This document shows positions 10,122 through 20,400 of a DNA stretch of 64,000 nucleotides, piece by piece. Made by a program: the position numbers and the translations under genes. Under the pieces are notes generated by a model. It did not search any database. It was not told where the DNA came from and saw only the letters and a program-made list of their open reading frames with translations. Within the stretch, counting starts at the first letter, position 1, and every line of letters begins with the position of its first letter. Source of the stretch: an uncultured Anaerolineales bacterium. GTDB lineage: Bacteria; Chloroflexota; Anaerolineae; Anaerolineales; UBA6663. The stretch is taken from positions 62,001-126,000 of the forward strand of contig CALFZO010000139.1 in assembly GCA_937952305.1 (NCBI GenBank). The letters are read 5' to 3'.

Positions 10122-10496
10122 CTATTGTACAACGGCCGCCGGCCGTTCCACGAGCAAAGCGGTCTGGCTGCCGGACTGATGGAAGGCCCGGATCAGGCGC
10201 GCCTCAGCCGGCGTGCAAGCCACCAGCAGCTTGAGCTCGGCGTCGCCCTTGAGCGCGTCCACGCAGCCGACGACGGCCGTGACGGTGCGGGCGGCCAGGC
10301 TCCCCACCCACACGTCGATACCGGCGCCGTCGCCGGCCGTGGTGCCGGCCAGGTAGCCATAGTCCAGGGGATAGCGTGTGTCCGGGAAACGGGGATGGGC
10401 CGAACCGCGCGGCCGGTCGATGACCAGGGAGCGTTCGGCCACCAGGCGATCCAGGCTGAACCAGAAGTCCGCGTCGGGCGCGGCGGTCTGTCCCAT
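10122..10496 (-). CDS. Small inorganic-pyrophosphatase-like protein
   Basis: 124 aa, resembling the central part of family I pyrophosphatases: YPLDYGYL then DGAGIDVWVG, matching the YP-x-NYGYI and DGDPVDVLV blocks of the E. coli enzyme. The middle Asp of the DxDPxD signature is Ala. Downstream, GDAELKLLVA corresponds to GEDAKLVAV with one acidic residue shifted. The protein is about 50 residues shorter than typical enzymes. Either a reduced pyrophosphatase or a non-catalytic relative fits. It sits between cmk and plsC, both in pathways that release pyrophosphate or use CTP. Gaps are 14 and 5 nt. Confidence 0.6.
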   Translation of the reverse strand: MGQTAAPDADFWFSLDRLVAERSLVIDRPRGSAHPRFPDTRYPLDYGYLAGTTAGDGAGIDVWVGSLAARTVTAVVGCVDALKGDAELKLLVACTPAEARLIRAFHQSGSQTALLVERPAAVVQ

Positions 10497-10510
10497 CGCG
10501 GCCGAAGGGC

Positions 10511-11233
10511 TTACGCGCCCGCGCCGGCCAGGTCGGTCAGCACGGCTTCGATGGCGGTGAGCACGCCCGGCATGTCGAGGTCGGTCGTGTCGAGGACGAA
10601 GGCGTCGTCGGCCGGGCGCAGCGGGGCCATCGCCCGCGACGTGTCGATGCGGTCCCGCTCGCGCAGGTTGGCCAGGATGTCCGCGTAGGTGCGCGTGTCG
10701 TTGACGGCGCCGGCGCTGCGGCGCGCGGCGGCCTCGGCATAGCGCCGCCGGGCGCGCGTCTCCACCGACGCGGTCAGGAAGATCTTGCAGTCGGATTCGG
10801 GCAGGATGACGGTGCCGACGTCGCGGCCCACCATCACCACCCGTCCGCGCAGGCCGATGCGGCGCATCTGGCCGGTGAGCACGCGGCGCACGCCCTGCAC
10901 GGCCGCCACCAGCGAGACGTTGTCTTCGACCTCTTTCTTGCGCAGCTCCCAGGTGATGTCCTCGTCCCCTTCGGTCAGCACCGTGCAGTCGCGGCCGTCG
11001 CGCTGATCATCGGCTGGCGGCTGCACGTCGACGTGGGCGCGCACCACGTACAGCGCCAGCGCCTCGGGGTCGTCCAGCGCCACCCGGTCCCGCAGGGCCA
11101 GGTACGTCATCGCCCGGTAAAGGACGCCGGTGTCGAAAAACAGGTAGCCGAGTTTCTCGGCCAGCTGCTTGCCGACCGAGGTCTTGCCCGAGGCAACCGG
11201 GCCGTCAATCGCGATAATGGAAGGCAACGTCAT
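10511..11233 (-). CDS. cmk: Cytidylate kinase
   Basis: 240 aa. It phosphorylates CMP and dCMP with ATP. The P-loop is GPVASGKTS (residues 11-19), followed by DTGVLYRAMT in the CMP-binding region, and near the middle GRDVGTVILPES and KIFLTASVETRARRR (lid). The length is normal. It lies 15 nt below the GT39-like gene and 14 nt above the pyrophosphatase-like gene, so it is probably expressed as part of the large gene run. Confidence 0.96.
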   Translation of the reverse strand: MTLPSIIAIDGPVASGKTSVGKQLAEKLGYLFFDTGVLYRAMTYLALRDRVALDDPEALALYVVRAHVDVQPPADDQRDGRDCTVLTEGDEDITWELRKKEVEDNVSLVAAVQGVRRVLTGQMRRIGLRGRVVMVGRDVGTVILPESDCKIFLTASVETRARRRYAEAAARRSAGAVNDTRTYADILANLRERDRIDTSRAMAPLRPADDAFVLDTTDLDMPGVLTAIEAVLTDLAGAGA

Positions 11234-11248
11234 CTCACTCGCCGCGGC

Positions 11249-13057
11249 TTACGGCTGGGCGGAGCGGAGCTGCTGGACGTCCTGGCGCACCCACAAGATC
11301 AGGCGCTCAGACTCGCTCGGAGCGCGGCGGAAGACCAGCCAGTCGATCTGCTCGTGCCAGAACAGGTTCTCAGGATACCAGAAGCGGGCTACCGTGAAAG
11401 GCTGGCCCACATAGGCCGAGCCGAGCGCCGGGTTCTGGGCGGCCTCGGGCGTGATGACGACCGGGCTTTCGATGAAGGCGCCCAGCTCGTCCACAAACGT
11501 GGTCTTGGTGAAGTCCCGCAAGGCCCAGGCCAGCGCGCCGTTTGGGTCGGCCTGGAGGGTGGCCTCGATCTCATACGGCTCGCCGACGGAGAAATTGGAG
11601 AGGTCGGCCAAGGTGCTCGTCAGGCGCCAAACGTCGTCGGCGGTCGGCCGCGCCCACCACACCTCCCCCGGCTCGGTCGGCCGCGTCTGGGCCAGGCCCC
11701 AGCCGGCGGCCAGGGTGAAAGACAACAGGGCGCCGACGCCGGTCAGCAGGCTCCCCCCCAGGGCGGCGCGCATGGACCAGCCGACCCCGAACAGGTAGGT
11801 CACCAGGCCGGCCACGGCCACGGCCAGGACGGCCAACAGCAGGCTGGGCGAAGTCCGCACCCAGGCTACCAGATCCAGCTGTTGCAGCGCCGGCGTGTAG
11901 CGCGCCTGGTCCACGTAGCGCACGACGTTGAGGGCCGCAAAGACCACCAGCGCCGTTAAGACGCCGGTCAGGGCCGCCGCCAGCGGCCACTCCGCCGGCG
12001 CAAACAACTCATCCGCCAGGGCCGCCAGGGTGCGGGCCGCCAGCAGCGCCAGCGGCGTGACCACCCAGACGCTGTCGAACAGGGTCCGGCCGCTGTAGAA
12101 AAGCGCGAACAGCAGCGCGATCAGCGTCAGACCGCCCAGGATCTGGCCGACCAGGTCGCCCTTGAAGAAGGCGCGCCCCAGGCCGAGCAGGCCGAAGACC
12201 AGGATGAGCGGCTCATAGGTCAGCAGGAAGACGGGGATGGCAAAGGCCGAGCGCCCGGCCGCCGTGACCGCGAAGCCCGTCAGCCAGTTGAGCCAGCTGC
12301 CGGCCAGCGCCCCCAGCCCGGCGCGGTACGTCAGCCCGACCGTGGCGACCAGCACGCCGCTGAGCGCGCCGGCTAACAGCAGCGCCGTCCGCTCCTGGCG
12401 CAATCGGTCGGCCAGGCTGGACCAATCCCAGCCCTCGGCCGCCTGGGTGCGCGCCACCACGAGCGTCATCAGGCCGATCACGAGCAGGCCGGTGAGGAAC
12501 GAACCGCCGCCAGCCAGACCCACGCCCAGCGCCACCGCCGCGCCGATCCCCCAGTTGGCCGAACCACCCGCGGCGAAACGCCGCAGCAGCGCCAGGGCCA
12601 GGCCCCAGGCCAGCAACGCCAGCAGCGTTCCGTCGGCCCCGCGCGAGGCCGCGATCAGGCTGCTGGACACCGCCAGCAATCCGCTCGCCACCAGCGCCCC
12701 CCAGCGTCCCAGCCAATCCCGGAAGAACCAGGGCAGCAGCACCAGCAGCGACCCGGCCAGGGCCGGGGCCAGCCGCGCCGCCCACTCGCCCGGCGGAAAG
12801 ATCAGGAAATGGATGGCCGTAAAAAAGAAGTAGGCCGGGCTGGCCGGCTGGGCAGCCTCCGGCAGGCCGCGCACAAAGCGCCAGACGCTCAGAGCTTCGC
12901 GCGCCTCAGCCTCGTTCAGCGGATGCGCGCCCAGCCCGCCGAAGCGCAGGGCCACGGCCAGCAGGAAGACCGCGGCATAGAGCGCGTTCTCCACGGTCAG
13001 GGCGGCCGCCCACTGCGGCAGGCGGCGGGCGGCGGGTTGCGAATGTGTGAGGGCCAC
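11249..13057 (-). CDS. GT39-like integral membrane glycosyltransferase
   Basis: 602 aa with about a dozen hydrophobic spans. After TM1 comes HPLNEAEARE, the position where GT-C enzymes of the GT39/ArnT type carry an acidic pair in the first extracytoplasmic loop. A long soluble C-terminal part contains an extracytoplasmic domain (about 470-600). These enzymes take sugars from polyprenyl-phosphate donors on the outer face of the membrane. The tail includes KTTFVDELGAF and LFWHEQIDWLVFRR. The two DUF2298 genes upstream suggest a shared envelope-glycan task. Acceptor unknown. Confidence 0.75.
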   Translation of the reverse strand: MALTHSQPAARRLPQWAAALTVENALYAAVFLLAVALRFGGLGAHPLNEAEAREALSVWRFVRGLPEAAQPASPAYFFFTAIHFLIFPPGEWAARLAPALAGSLLVLLPWFFRDWLGRWGALVASGLLAVSSSLIAASRGADGTLLALLAWGLALALLRRFAAGGSANWGIGAAVALGVGLAGGGSFLTGLLVIGLMTLVVARTQAAEGWDWSSLADRLRQERTALLLAGALSGVLVATVGLTYRAGLGALAGSWLNWLTGFAVTAAGRSAFAIPVFLLTYEPLILVFGLLGLGRAFFKGDLVGQILGGLTLIALLFALFYSGRTLFDSVWVVTPLALLAARTLAALADELFAPAEWPLAAALTGVLTALVVFAALNVVRYVDQARYTPALQQLDLVAWVRTSPSLLLAVLAVAVAGLVTYLFGVGWSMRAALGGSLLTGVGALLSFTLAAGWGLAQTRPTEPGEVWWARPTADDVWRLTSTLADLSNFSVGEPYEIEATLQADPNGALAWALRDFTKTTFVDELGAFIESPVVITPEAAQNPALGSAYVGQPFTVARFWYPENLFWHEQIDWLVFRRAPSESERLILWVRQDVQQLRSAQP

Positions 13058-13071
13058 GGATCACCCTTTTC

Positions 13072-15726
13072 TCAGGAACCGTCGTCGAGGCGTTGATAAA
13101 TCTTCACATCGCCGGCCTCAAAGACCAGACGCATGAATTGTTCGAACTTGGGCTGGTAGACGCCGCGGTATTTCTGGCGCTCCAGGTCGCTGACCAGGAC
13201 ATACTCGATGCCGTAACGGGACAGCAGTTCCTGGGCGGCCGCCCAATCGCGGGCCTGGTAGAGCTGCTGGATGGCGCCTTCGCGTTCGGCGACACGCTCG
13301 AAGTAGCGCCCGCGCCATTGACCCTCGTGGCCGGGCCAGCCCATCACGGTCGGCAGGCCGGTGGCCATCGAGATGCGTGAAAAGCGGCCCTCAATCCAGT
13401 ACTGGCCGCCGATGCCCTCGGCCAGCACCGGGGCGCCGGCCACGTTGGCCTGCAGCCACTGGATGGCGGCCCAGTCATTGGGATACTGCTGCGCGAAGTA
13501 GGCCAGGCCGTCCAGCGTGGCCGGGCCGGCGAAACGGTTGGTCTTGCTGAGCAGCGCCGGGTAGGTGTAGAGCAGCCCGGCCGCGATCGCCAGCGCCAGG
13601 CCGGCCCAGACCGCGCCGCGCACGACCGGCCGCGCCAGGTCCCAGATCAGGCGCAGCCCGAAGGCGGCGGCCAGTCCCCACAGCACCCAGGTCTGGAAAT
13701 AGAACTTGAAGATGGTGTTCATGCGCGTGCCGAAATTGTCGCGCAGATACACGAACTCCGGGCCGACCAGCAGCAGCGCACCCGTGGTCAGAAGCACCAG
13801 CATGAACAGGACCGCCGGCGACTGCACCAACTCGGCCGCCTGAACACGCGCCGGGTCCACCGGCCCGTCCGCGCCGCCGCGCTGGCGCAAGGCGCCCACC
13901 GCCAGGCCCGCGCACAGGCCCACCATCGCGGCCGGCAGGAGCGTGGTGAACGAGTCTACCAGCCGGCGTTGGAGCGTCAGACTCAGGGCTGCATTGCGCG
14001 AGAGCGGCGCGATGAACGAGTCCACAACACCGGCCAGGGCCGGGCTGAACCAGGCGGCCACCGCCAGCGTCATGGCCACCAGGATCAGGGCCGCCAGCAG
14101 GCCGCCGCCGGCCCAGGCCGCCGCCCGGCGGTCCAGCGCCGCCCGCCCGCGGATGGCCAGCCAGCCCAGGCAGACCACGGCCCCGATCAGCACGTGCGCG
14201 AACATCACGGCCGTCTGCTGGAAGCGCGTGGGGTAGACCAGGTTCGGGAGCAGCCCGCCGGCCTGCGAGGTGAAGGACAGGTAGAACGGGAGATAGAGCG
14301 CCACGCCCGCGCCGGCCAGGATGAGTGCGAAGGCGGCCACGCCCGTCCAGCGCTGCAGCAGGCCAGACCACCCCCAGGCCGAGCCCAGGCCGAGCGCCAA
14401 GGCCAGCCCGACCACGAACAGATAGATCGGGAAATCCCAGGTGTTGAGGAAACCCAGGCCGCCGAGCAGCAGGGCGGAAACCAACAGATCTGGCAGGAGC
14501 GGGCGGAGATTAAACCCCAAATCCCTAACCCCCAGTTTCCAAGAGTGCGACGCAGGCGCTGATTCGAGACCAGAGACTGGAGAGGGAAGGCCCCGCGCCC
14601 AGAGCAGCCAGTTGAGGCCCAGCGCCAAAGACAGGAACACGAAGGGCAGCGCCAGCACGTGCGGGTGCATGTCGCCCAACACGAACGAGAAGGCCGGCAT
14701 CTCGGTGATGGCTTCGGTCTCCTGGCCGAGCAGGTTCTTGTCGTGCGTGACCCGCGCCGCGAAGAACCAGTTGCCCAGCGCCCAGTCGAACTCGGCGCGC
14801 GCGGCCGGCGGCGGCGGCTGCAGGAACTTCAGGTCCAGCCAGCGCCACAGGTTGACCAGGCCGGCGCGCACGCCCGGCGCCTGCCCGGTGGCGGTGTCGC
14901 CGAAGTCGTACCAGACGGCCGGGATCTGCGTGTCGGCCAGCTGGCCGTTGGCGTGCAGCAGGCCGAGCACGCCGTAGTAGTTGCCGGCCGCCACGATCAT
15001 GAGCGGGGCCAGCAGGGCCGGCCAGAAAGAGCGGCGCAGGGCCAAGGGCGAAGGACCCCGGCGGGCGTCCGGCGTCCGGCCGCCGGCCTGCGCCGGAACC
15101 AGCGCCATCAGGTTGGCGGCCACGCCCAGCGCGCCGGTGGCCGCCAGCGCGAAGAGCAGCGCCAGGCCCAGGTTGAAGCCCACCGCCGCGGCCACGCCGG
15201 TGACGCGGATCAGCGCCGCCATCAGCACGTAGCCGAAGTAGTAGTAGCTGATGGCGTGGCCAGACAGCCAGGCGTCGTTGGGCGGGAAGGCCGGGCTGCG
15301 CAGGATGGCGTTGATGAACATGAACTCCATGGGCTTCTCGGTGCCCAGGATTTCAGGATTGTGGGCGCGCACCCAGGCCCAGAGCGCGAAGGCCGCCAGG
15401 AAGACGACCTCGACGCCCACGACATAGCCCCACTGCGCGCGCAGCCACGCCCACAGATCGGCCAGGCCGGCGCGCCCGAGCCAGGCCGCCCCGGCCGCCA
15501 GCACCAGGCCGGCCGCGATCACCACGCCGGCCGCGTCGTTGCGCAGGAAGCCGAGCGTGCACAGCAGCCAGAAGACGTAGCCGGCCGTCAACAGGCCGAG
15601 CGGCCGCGCCAGCGCAAAGCCGCGGTCCGGCAGCCAGCGGAACAGCCGGAAGCCGAGCGGCAGGGCCAGCAGGCCGGCCGCGCTGACGGCCACATACCAG
15701 GCGAAGAAAGCCAGCGGATCGGACAT
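13072..15726 (-). CDS. DUF2298 (chlor_Arch_YYY) membrane protein
   Basis: 884 aa, with about 18-20 predicted spans. The signature lies near residues 130-165: EKPMEFMFINAIL and then ISYYYFGY, the Tyr-Tyr-Tyr motif that names the family. SFVLGDMHPHVLALPF and GLGFLNTWDFPIYLF follow, both also seen in the fused copy upstream. The C-terminal soluble part ends in ERQKYRGVYQPKFE, a region shared with glycosyltransferase-like paralogues. The function is not established; GT-C-like glycan assembly is an inference from fold and neighbours. Residues around 380-408 are an odd Ser/Pro/Leu segment encoded by a 7-nt-repeat palindrome (14505-14588). Confidence 0.85.
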   Translation of the reverse strand: MSDPLAFFAWYVAVSAAGLLALPLGFRLFRWLPDRGFALARPLGLLTAGYVFWLLCTLGFLRNDAAGVVIAAGLVLAAGAAWLGRAGLADLWAWLRAQWGYVVGVEVVFLAAFALWAWVRAHNPEILGTEKPMEFMFINAILRSPAFPPNDAWLSGHAISYYYFGYVLMAALIRVTGVAAAVGFNLGLALLFALAATGALGVAANLMALVPAQAGGRTPDARRGPSPLALRRSFWPALLAPLMIVAAGNYYGVLGLLHANGQLADTQIPAVWYDFGDTATGQAPGVRAGLVNLWRWLDLKFLQPPPPAARAEFDWALGNWFFAARVTHDKNLLGQETEAITEMPAFSFVLGDMHPHVLALPFVFLSLALGLNWLLWARGLPSPVSGLESAPASHSWKLGVRDLGFNLRPLLPDLLVSALLLGGLGFLNTWDFPIYLFVVGLALALGLGSAWGWSGLLQRWTGVAAFALILAGAGVALYLPFYLSFTSQAGGLLPNLVYPTRFQQTAVMFAHVLIGAVVCLGWLAIRGRAALDRRAAAWAGGGLLAALILVAMTLAVAAWFSPALAGVVDSFIAPLSRNAALSLTLQRRLVDSFTTLLPAAMVGLCAGLAVGALRQRGGADGPVDPARVQAAELVQSPAVLFMLVLLTTGALLLVGPEFVYLRDNFGTRMNTIFKFYFQTWVLWGLAAAFGLRLIWDLARPVVRGAVWAGLALAIAAGLLYTYPALLSKTNRFAGPATLDGLAYFAQQYPNDWAAIQWLQANVAGAPVLAEGIGGQYWIEGRFSRISMATGLPTVMGWPGHEGQWRGRYFERVAEREGAIQQLYQARDWAAAQELLSRYGIEYVLVSDLERQKYRGVYQPKFEQFMRLVFEAGDVKIYQRLDDGS
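14505..14588. repeat. Heptanucleotide-phased imperfect palindrome inside the DUF2298 gene
   Basis: On the minus strand TCTCCAG, TCTCTGG and TCTCGAA repeats are followed by a GC-rich centre and then the approximate reverse complement (GAAACTGG, GGGTTAG, GGATTTG, GGGTTTA). It remains open in the gene's frame. It is compositionally unlike the flanking gene and shares layout with 6070-6122. Confidence 0.6.
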
Positions 15727-15736
15727 GCGCTCCCGT

Positions 15737-17446
15737 TCAGGCCAGCGTCACCGTGCGCGTCAGCGTGCCCGCGCGCGGATGCTTGGCCGTGATAGTGACG
15801 GCGCTCCCGGCCGGAGCCCGCACCACCCACTCCACTTTGGCGCGGTCGGTGGTCGGGTCAGGCGCCCAGAAATCGGCGTACAGCTTGAGGGCGCGGCCGG
15901 TGAGCTGGCCGGCCTCCACGCGCCGCTCACCGCTGACCAGGGTCACGCCGGCCGGCAGAGACAGCGTCACCTCCAGCGGCCGCACCAGCTTCTTCTCGGC
16001 GGCGCGGGTCGTGACCGCCGTCGGCAGCCAGCCGGTGTTCTGGACGATGGCGCGCAGGTGGTAGGCGCCCTCGCCCAGCGGCGTCACCGTCACATCCCGG
16101 AACTCCAACAGCGGCGAGATCAGGGCATGCCAGATGATGAAGTCGGCGTGCCGCGCGATCTCCTTCTCCAGAAGCTGCGGCGGCGGGTTGCGCCACATCA
16201 GGTCCATGTCCCAGCCGCCCAACTCCACCGGCCCCAGCTGCGGGTGCTGGAAGGCGTACCAGTTCACGAAGCCGCGCCCGCCCAGGACCTCGTCGCTCCA
16301 CTTGAGCAGCTGCCGGTCCTCTTCCACCGGGTGCTGGCGTGTCCACTCGATGTAGCGCGAGCCGCCCTTGCCGTTCGGGCCTTTGGTCAGGTCGATGCCG
16401 GCCTCTTTCTCCGGGCTCCACAGCTCGCACGTCCAGGCGTACACGCCCAGATGGTCATACAGCCAGCCGTCGAAGTCACCCTTCATGGTTTCTTTGGGGT
16501 GGTACTTGAACTCGTGGAAGACCGAGACGGCCGGGTAGCCGGTGAGCCGGGTGGCCTGCTTGCCGATCTCCTGATACGTCCACAGGTCGTCGGTCGGGAA
16601 GTGCTCGTCCGAATGGGCGCTGTAAGGCGGCAGATAGACGGCGCTCCAGGTGTGGAACGTGATCGCGCCCGTGATGTTAGGGTGATCGACGATGAACTGG
16701 ACGACGGCGCGCACCTCCGGCTCACTGGCGGGATACGGGCCGGCGCCCTTCTGCTCGCTCTCGAACGCCCACTCCACCGGGAAGTTGCGGTTGAGGTCCA
16801 GGCCCTCCGGCTTGGGCGCCACCTTGATGTGGACGCCGTCGTAGTTGCGCACGGTGCCTTCCGGCAGGAAGCGGTAGTACGGGCCGCTGTCGGAGCCGTC
16901 GGCGGCGCGCGGCACGAGCAGGCGCGGCTCGTCCGGGTGGGCCTTCCACGGGCCGTTGGGGTCCGGCACGCGCATCATCAGGATGCGGCCGTCGCCGTCC
17001 GCGTCGCCCTCGTGCAGGCCGTCCTGCGGCTCGGCCAGCGGATACAGGCGCGTGCTGGAGCGGACGCGGCGGTGGCGCTCGTCCAGGTAGAGCTCGGCGC
17101 CGTCCGGGTTGAAGCGCGGCACCACGTACAGGACGCGCGTGTCCAGCAGGCGCGTGATCGGCGCGTCGGTGCCGTAGCCGGTGAGCACCTTGTTGAGCGC
17201 GTACAGCGCGCACGTGGACGGCGAGACCTCCGTCGCGTGGATGTTGGCGTCCACCCAGAAGGCGGGCTTATCGGTGTCCGGGCCGGTGGCCGTGTTGGTC
17301 ACCGTCACCAGCCAGAGGTCGCGGCCCTCGTGGCTGCGGCCGATCGAGGTCACCCGGCACAGGGCCGGGTAGCGAGCGGCGAAGTCCTGCAGCAGCGCGG
17401 TCAGGTCGGCGTACTTGTAGTAGGTGTCAAAGCGGAGTTCAGGCAT
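15737..17446 (-). CDS. M14-family zinc carboxypeptidase-like protein
   Basis: 569 aa from the ATG at 17446, which has AGGA 7 nt upstream; a longer TTG form overlapping the previous gene is unlikely. The zinc ligands are HATE in NIHATEVS (His and Glu) and the His of ITFHTW. The catalytic Glu is in WTCELWSP, and NRNFP is the substrate-carboxylate Asn-Arg pair. The last 170 residues form a beta-rich extension (VTVTPLGEGAYHL onward). No signal peptide is visible, so it may act inside the cell or be exported by an unseen route. It sits between two giant membrane genes with gaps of 29 and 10 nt. Confidence 0.9.
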   Translation of the reverse strand: MPELRFDTYYKYADLTALLQDFAARYPALCRVTSIGRSHEGRDLWLVTVTNTATGPDTDKPAFWVDANIHATEVSPSTCALYALNKVLTGYGTDAPITRLLDTRVLYVVPRFNPDGAELYLDERHRRVRSSTRLYPLAEPQDGLHEGDADGDGRILMMRVPDPNGPWKAHPDEPRLLVPRAADGSDSGPYYRFLPEGTVRNYDGVHIKVAPKPEGLDLNRNFPVEWAFESEQKGAGPYPASEPEVRAVVQFIVDHPNITGAITFHTWSAVYLPPYSAHSDEHFPTDDLWTYQEIGKQATRLTGYPAVSVFHEFKYHPKETMKGDFDGWLYDHLGVYAWTCELWSPEKEAGIDLTKGPNGKGGSRYIEWTRQHPVEEDRQLLKWSDEVLGGRGFVNWYAFQHPQLGPVELGGWDMDLMWRNPPPQLLEKEIARHADFIIWHALISPLLEFRDVTVTPLGEGAYHLRAIVQNTGWLPTAVTTRAAEKKLVRPLEVTLSLPAGVTLVSGERRVEAGQLTGRALKLYADFWAPDPTTDRAKVEWVVRAPAGSAVTITAKHPRAGTLTRTVTLA

Positions 17447-17475
17447 AGGCGTTCCTGGTGCCAAAGGCAGCGGCT

Positions 17476-20400
17476 CTATTTCACCCAACTCGTCTCAGCC
17501 GCGTCGAAAGGGACCCGCTCGCCCTGGTCAGCCGGGGGCGCGGGCACCGCATACACGGTGACTCCGGGATTGGTGTACACGCGCTCCAGGCGGCCGGCGG
17601 CGGCCAGGGTCTCGAATTTCGCCAGGCCGGTGTCCGGATAGTACGCCCGCTCCATCGGACCGACGATGATGTAGCGCACGTCGTACTCGCGCAGGAATTC
17701 CTCGGCCGCCGCCTCGTCCACGGTCAGATAGAACTCGGTCACTTGCACGCCGCGCTCGGTGATAAACCCGGTGGGGCCGGCGCCGCGCTGCTGGCGCTGA
17801 TGCCAGTCCCAGCCGACCACGTTGGGCAGGCCGGTGTTCCAGGCATAGCGGCTGGACAGGCGGTAGAGATCAAAGGTCTGGGCCTCGACGATCACGGGCG
17901 AGCCCTGGACGTTGGCCTGCAGCCAGCGGATGGCGTCGTAATCGTACGCCAGCGGCAGGAAGAACCCCTTGTCGCAATAGGCGCTGACGGTCATGTAAGC
18001 CAGGCCATTCAGGCCGCGCGGCTGCTCGTCCGCCGGCGCGCCCTGGGTGTAGGGCAGCGCCATCCCCGGGATCGGCTGACAGCCGGCGCCCTCCGGCGAC
18101 GCCGCGTAGGCGATGAAGCGGTCGCGCATCTTGGCCCCGGCCGCCGTGACCGTGTACAACGCCGCCGCCGCCACCAGCACCACCAGCACCGCCGACCAGC
18201 CGCTGCGCCAGGCCACGGGCCAGCGCGGCTGCGCGGCCCAAGCCCAGGCCAGGGCCGCCGCCGCGGCGATACTGAACAGCATCCAGACCTGCATATACAG
18301 CTTGAAGATCGTGTTCATGCGGTCGCCGCCCAGCACGACCACGTCCACGAACAGCGTCACCGCCAGGCCTGTCCCCAGCATGAACACCACCGCCCGCTTC
18401 TCAGGCGCCAGCGCCGCGCGCCCGCGCAGGAGCACCAGCCCGGCCCACACCAGCAGCGGCAGCGCGATCACCACTACGGTCACGCCCAGGTACAGGAAGA
18501 TGGCCACGCAGACCAGCAGGGCCGCCAACGCCACGCCCAGCGGCGCCAGCCAGTCGCCCAGATGGTTGAGCACGGTGGCCGGCGTCTCGGCCAGCCAGCG
18601 CCCAGTCTCCACCACCAGGAACGTCACCAGGCAGAACAGGAACAGGCCGTGGACGTACAGGTACGCCTCGATCGGCGTCTTCTCGCCCTCCCACTGCTTG
18701 AGCTCGGTCAGCGGCACCGCCACCCACTGGTCAAACGGCCGATAGAGCAGCAGCGTCAGCGCCACCAGCAGCACCACGCGCGCGCCCACCGCCAGCGCCA
18801 ACGCCTGCCAGCTCTCGCCCGGCTTGCGGCCCAGCAGATGCGCGCCCAGCACCGCCGCCGCGCCCAGCGCCATGTACATCGGGTAGTCCCAGGTATTGGA
18901 CGGGCGCGTCACGCCGATGACCAGGCCGCCGATAGCCCAGACCGCCGCGGACTCCCACCAGCGCCGCGCCTGCCCAAACCCCTGCAGGTAGGCGATGGCC
19001 CAGGCGATGGCCATGACCGTGAAGGGCATGACGATCATGTGCGCGTGCAGGTCCGCGTACAAGAAGGTGAAGAACGGGAACTCAGTGATCTCTGAGCCGC
19101 TACCGTTGACGTTGGGCACGATGCGCGTGGCGTCCCAATACCAGGAGCCCAGGGCGATGCCGAGTTCGGCCTTGCCGCTCAGCACGCGCCACACGCCGTC
19201 GATCGTCGCCGTCACGCCGTTGTCGCCGAAGACCGAGTCCGCCAGCGCCGCCCGGTCGGCCGCGCGCTGAAAGCCGGTCAGGTAGGTGCGCACCTGGCCC
19301 AGGTTGCCCAGGACCACGATCAGCAGCGCGGCCGCGACCCCGGCCAGGTACGGGTTCGGCGTGGCGCTGGCCGGCCGGATGGTGGGCGTGACGGCGACCG
19401 GCGCAACGGCCGGCGCGGGCGCTTCGGCCAACGCCACTGTCTCGGCGGCTGGGCCGGCTTGCGCCAGGGCCAGGCTTTCGCCGTCTGTGAGCGCCACCGC
19501 TTCGCTCGACGGACCGTCAGGCGCCGGAGCCAGGACCTCGGGGGCGATGGCCGGCGGCGCGGCCTCGGGCCCGCGCGGTGCGGGCGGCTCCCGGCGGCGC
19601 GCGCCTTCCACCAAGTTGTACGCAGCACAGAACGCGTTCACGCCCACGAGCGAGAACAGCATCGGCAGGATCAGGTTGTAAGCCAGCGCCGGCATCACGC
19701 CGAGCAGCTTGGTGAGCAGGCCGGCGACGACGAAACCGTAGTAGTAGTAGTTCAGGTAACCGCCGGCCAGCCACGGGTCGTACGGCGGGAAATACGTGCT
19801 CTTCAAGACGGCGTTGAAATACGAGAAGTCCATGGGCTTCTCGCCGCCGTAGTACGGGTGCCACAGGTCGGGGTTGGCCCAGCGGATGAACAACATCAGC
19901 GCGAACAGCGCCAGCGCCACGGCCTCGGTGATGAGCATGTGGCGCCAGTGGGCGCGCAGGTAGGCCAGCAGGGCCGCGCGCTGGAGCCACGCCAGGCCGG
20001 CCGAGATCAGGGCCAGAACCAGGAAGCCCAGCGCGATGGTGGTGCGCGTAAAGGGCAGCAGCCGCAGGCTCCCGGCCATCCACACCAACCAGGCCACCAC
20101 CAGCAGCGCCACCGTCTTGGCCAGCGGGTAGCCCCGGTCCGGCAAGCCGCCAAAAGCCGTGAACGCCAACGGGAAGGCCAGCGCCCCCAGCACCAACAGG
20201 GCCAGATACCAGGCCGCCACGGCCACCGGCTCGCTGGTGTTGATCAGGCTGGTCGCGTCAAACATCGCGCTCCAGGTGCCCCCGGCGCGCTGGATCGCCG
20301 CCAGGTCCGGCGGGAGCAGCATCAGCGTGGGCGCCAGCGTCCCGTCGCGCGGGCTCTGGTCGATGACCTGGGTCAGGTCCACGCCAAACAGAAGCGTGGC

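Noticed and set aside
17447..17488. Longer TTG-started form of the M14 peptidase overlapping the upstream gene
   Set aside because: The ATG at 17446 has an AGGA ribosome site and begins the conserved region. The extension has no family match.
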